Position numbers and translations under genes: made by a program
Assembly: GCA_017353815.1 (NCBI GenBank)
Contig: JAFMSB010000087.1
Location: forward strand, 1 to 6,877
Source of the DNA: Methylocapsa sp.
Lineage (GTDB): Bacteria; Pseudomonadota; Alphaproteobacteria; Rhizobiales; Beijerinckiaceae
Direction: 5' to 3'
Length of the DNA: 6,877 nucleotides
The notes under the pieces: model-generated
The model's database searches: none
What the model was told of the DNA's origin: nothing
The model's input: only the letters and a program-made list of their open reading frames with translations
Shown: piece by piece, positions 6,471 to 6,877 of the stretch
Layout: each line of letters begins with the position of its first letter
How positions within the stretch are numbered: the first letter of the stretch is position 1

Positions 6471-6508
6471 GCGGTTTCCGATCGTTCGCGCCGCGATCCG
6501 GAAACTGC
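6471..6508. repeat. Long bulged inverted repeat (hairpin), possible terminator or REP-like element
   Basis: The arms GCGGTTTCCGATCG (6471-6484) and CGATCCGGAAACTGC (6494-6508) pair over 14 positions, with one G-T wobble and one bulged C, around a 9-nt loop. An AT-rich run (CTTTTAAATAAAAAATAA) begins about 8 nt after the right arm, too far for a textbook intrinsic terminator. The imperfect palindrome in a gene-free region resembles the dispersed REP/RIME-like elements found in many alphaproteobacteria, but only one copy is visible here. Confidence 0.4.
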
Positions 6509-6828
6509 TTCCCAGCTTTTAAATAAAAAATAAGGCCAGATCGACGGGCGGCACGACTGCGCCTCGAGCCTCACTGTAATGCAGCTGTGATGTAGGAGAA
6601 AGGGCCTAACAAAGACGAATAGTTACGCGGCCTTACTTCCAATTTGTGTGTGAGCAGCTCCCAGCTATACAGCGACGCAGGCGGCGGCGCTTTTGGCGCG
6701 CGCCGGCCGGATTGCCTGCACGGCACAAATCCGGGGTTCCTCGTGACGCTCCGGTGCGACGACCGGCCGTAGCCTTTGCTGGCGAGGCGAACGTTGCCTC
6801 ATGCAGGCATCTTTCATTTCTGTGCCAT

Positions 6829-6872
6829 ATACTGTGGGTCGGCAAGCGCGATACTGTGGGCCGGCAAGCGCG
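6829..6872. repeat. Two tandem copies of a 22-bp unit at the right edge
   Basis: The units 6829-6850 and 6851-6872 each begin ATACTGTGGG and end CGGCAAGCGCG, and they are directly adjacent. They differ at a single position (T6839 versus C6861). The period of 22 is not a multiple of three, so the repeat is not expected to be coding. The array may continue beyond the window; the last five bases (GGCCC) do not begin a third copy. Confidence 0.75.
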
Positions 6873-6877
6873 GGCCC

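Larger units (their letters stand above)
6048..6877. other. Long region without a convincing gene (~830 bp)
   Basis: No reading frame on either strand resembles a known protein. The longest candidates are 66-77 codons (minus 5996-6229, plus 6091-6306, minus 6633-6845); they are rich in Arg/Ala, have no recognisable motif and lack good ribosome binding sites. The region is patchy in composition, with AT-rich stretches at about 6262-6305 and 6519-6535 amid GC-rich flanks. It contains the leader/promoter of the ICMT gene, an Irr-box-like repeat, several inverted repeats (6474-6505; 6707-6713 with 6728-6734; 6784-6800) and a tandem repeat at the right end. It may hold an untranslated RNA or a dispersed repeat family, but neither can be shown from one copy. 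Confidence 0.55.

Noticed and set aside
6633..6845. A 70-codon minus-strand frame near the right edge.
   Set aside because: It is Arg/Ala-rich with no motif and no ribosome binding site. It spans two inverted repeats and the start of the tandem repeat, so it is probably noncoding.

Overview
The window looks like chromosomal DNA of a GC-rich alphaproteobacterium, most likely order Hyphomicrobiales (Rhizobiales). The evidence is the codon bias, the OpgC/SGNH gene pair, a Tat-exported multicopper-oxidase-like protein, and an inverted repeat resembling the Irr (ICE) box of that group. A more precise placement, such as Beijerinckiaceae, would be a guess. I see no rRNA, tRNA, CRISPR array, transposase or phage gene.

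Layout. Positions 1-327 (minus) hold the N-terminal 109 codons of a classical short-chain dehydrogenase that runs off the left edge. It is preceded by a perfect 24-bp palindrome (354-377) that is probably its operator. Positions 443-955 (minus) hold a small cysteine-based tyrosine/dual-specificity phosphatase broken by three apparent single-base deletions. The family signature is otherwise intact, so this is either a very young pseudogene or sequencing error. Positions 1077-2108 (minus) encode an SPFH (stomatin/paraslipin/QmcA-like) membrane scaffold protein.

The divergent spacer 2109-2299 carries two inverted repeats. On the plus strand follow an OpgC-type polytopic membrane acyltransferase (2300-3406) and an exported SGNH/GDSL hydrolase (3355-4164), overlapping by 52 bp. 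Converging on them, with only 6 bp between the stop codons, is a minus-strand pair: an isoprenylcysteine-methyltransferase-family membrane protein (5565-6047) whose end overlaps by 10 bp the GTG start of a Tat-exported multicopper-oxidase-fold protein (4171-5574). That protein lacks about half of the canonical copper ligands.

The last ~830 bp (6048-6877) contain no convincing gene. They do contain an Irr-box-like repeat (6263-6277), a long bulged hairpin (6471-6508), smaller inverted repeats, and two tandem copies of a 22-bp unit at the right edge.

The common theme is the cell envelope: a membrane scaffold, glycan acyl transfer plus probable de-acylation, and a Tat-exported cupredoxin protein coupled to a membrane methyltransferase. 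The most interesting points are the ligand-depleted multicopper oxidase with a possible Irr site upstream of its operon, and the overlapping acyltransferase/esterase pair.
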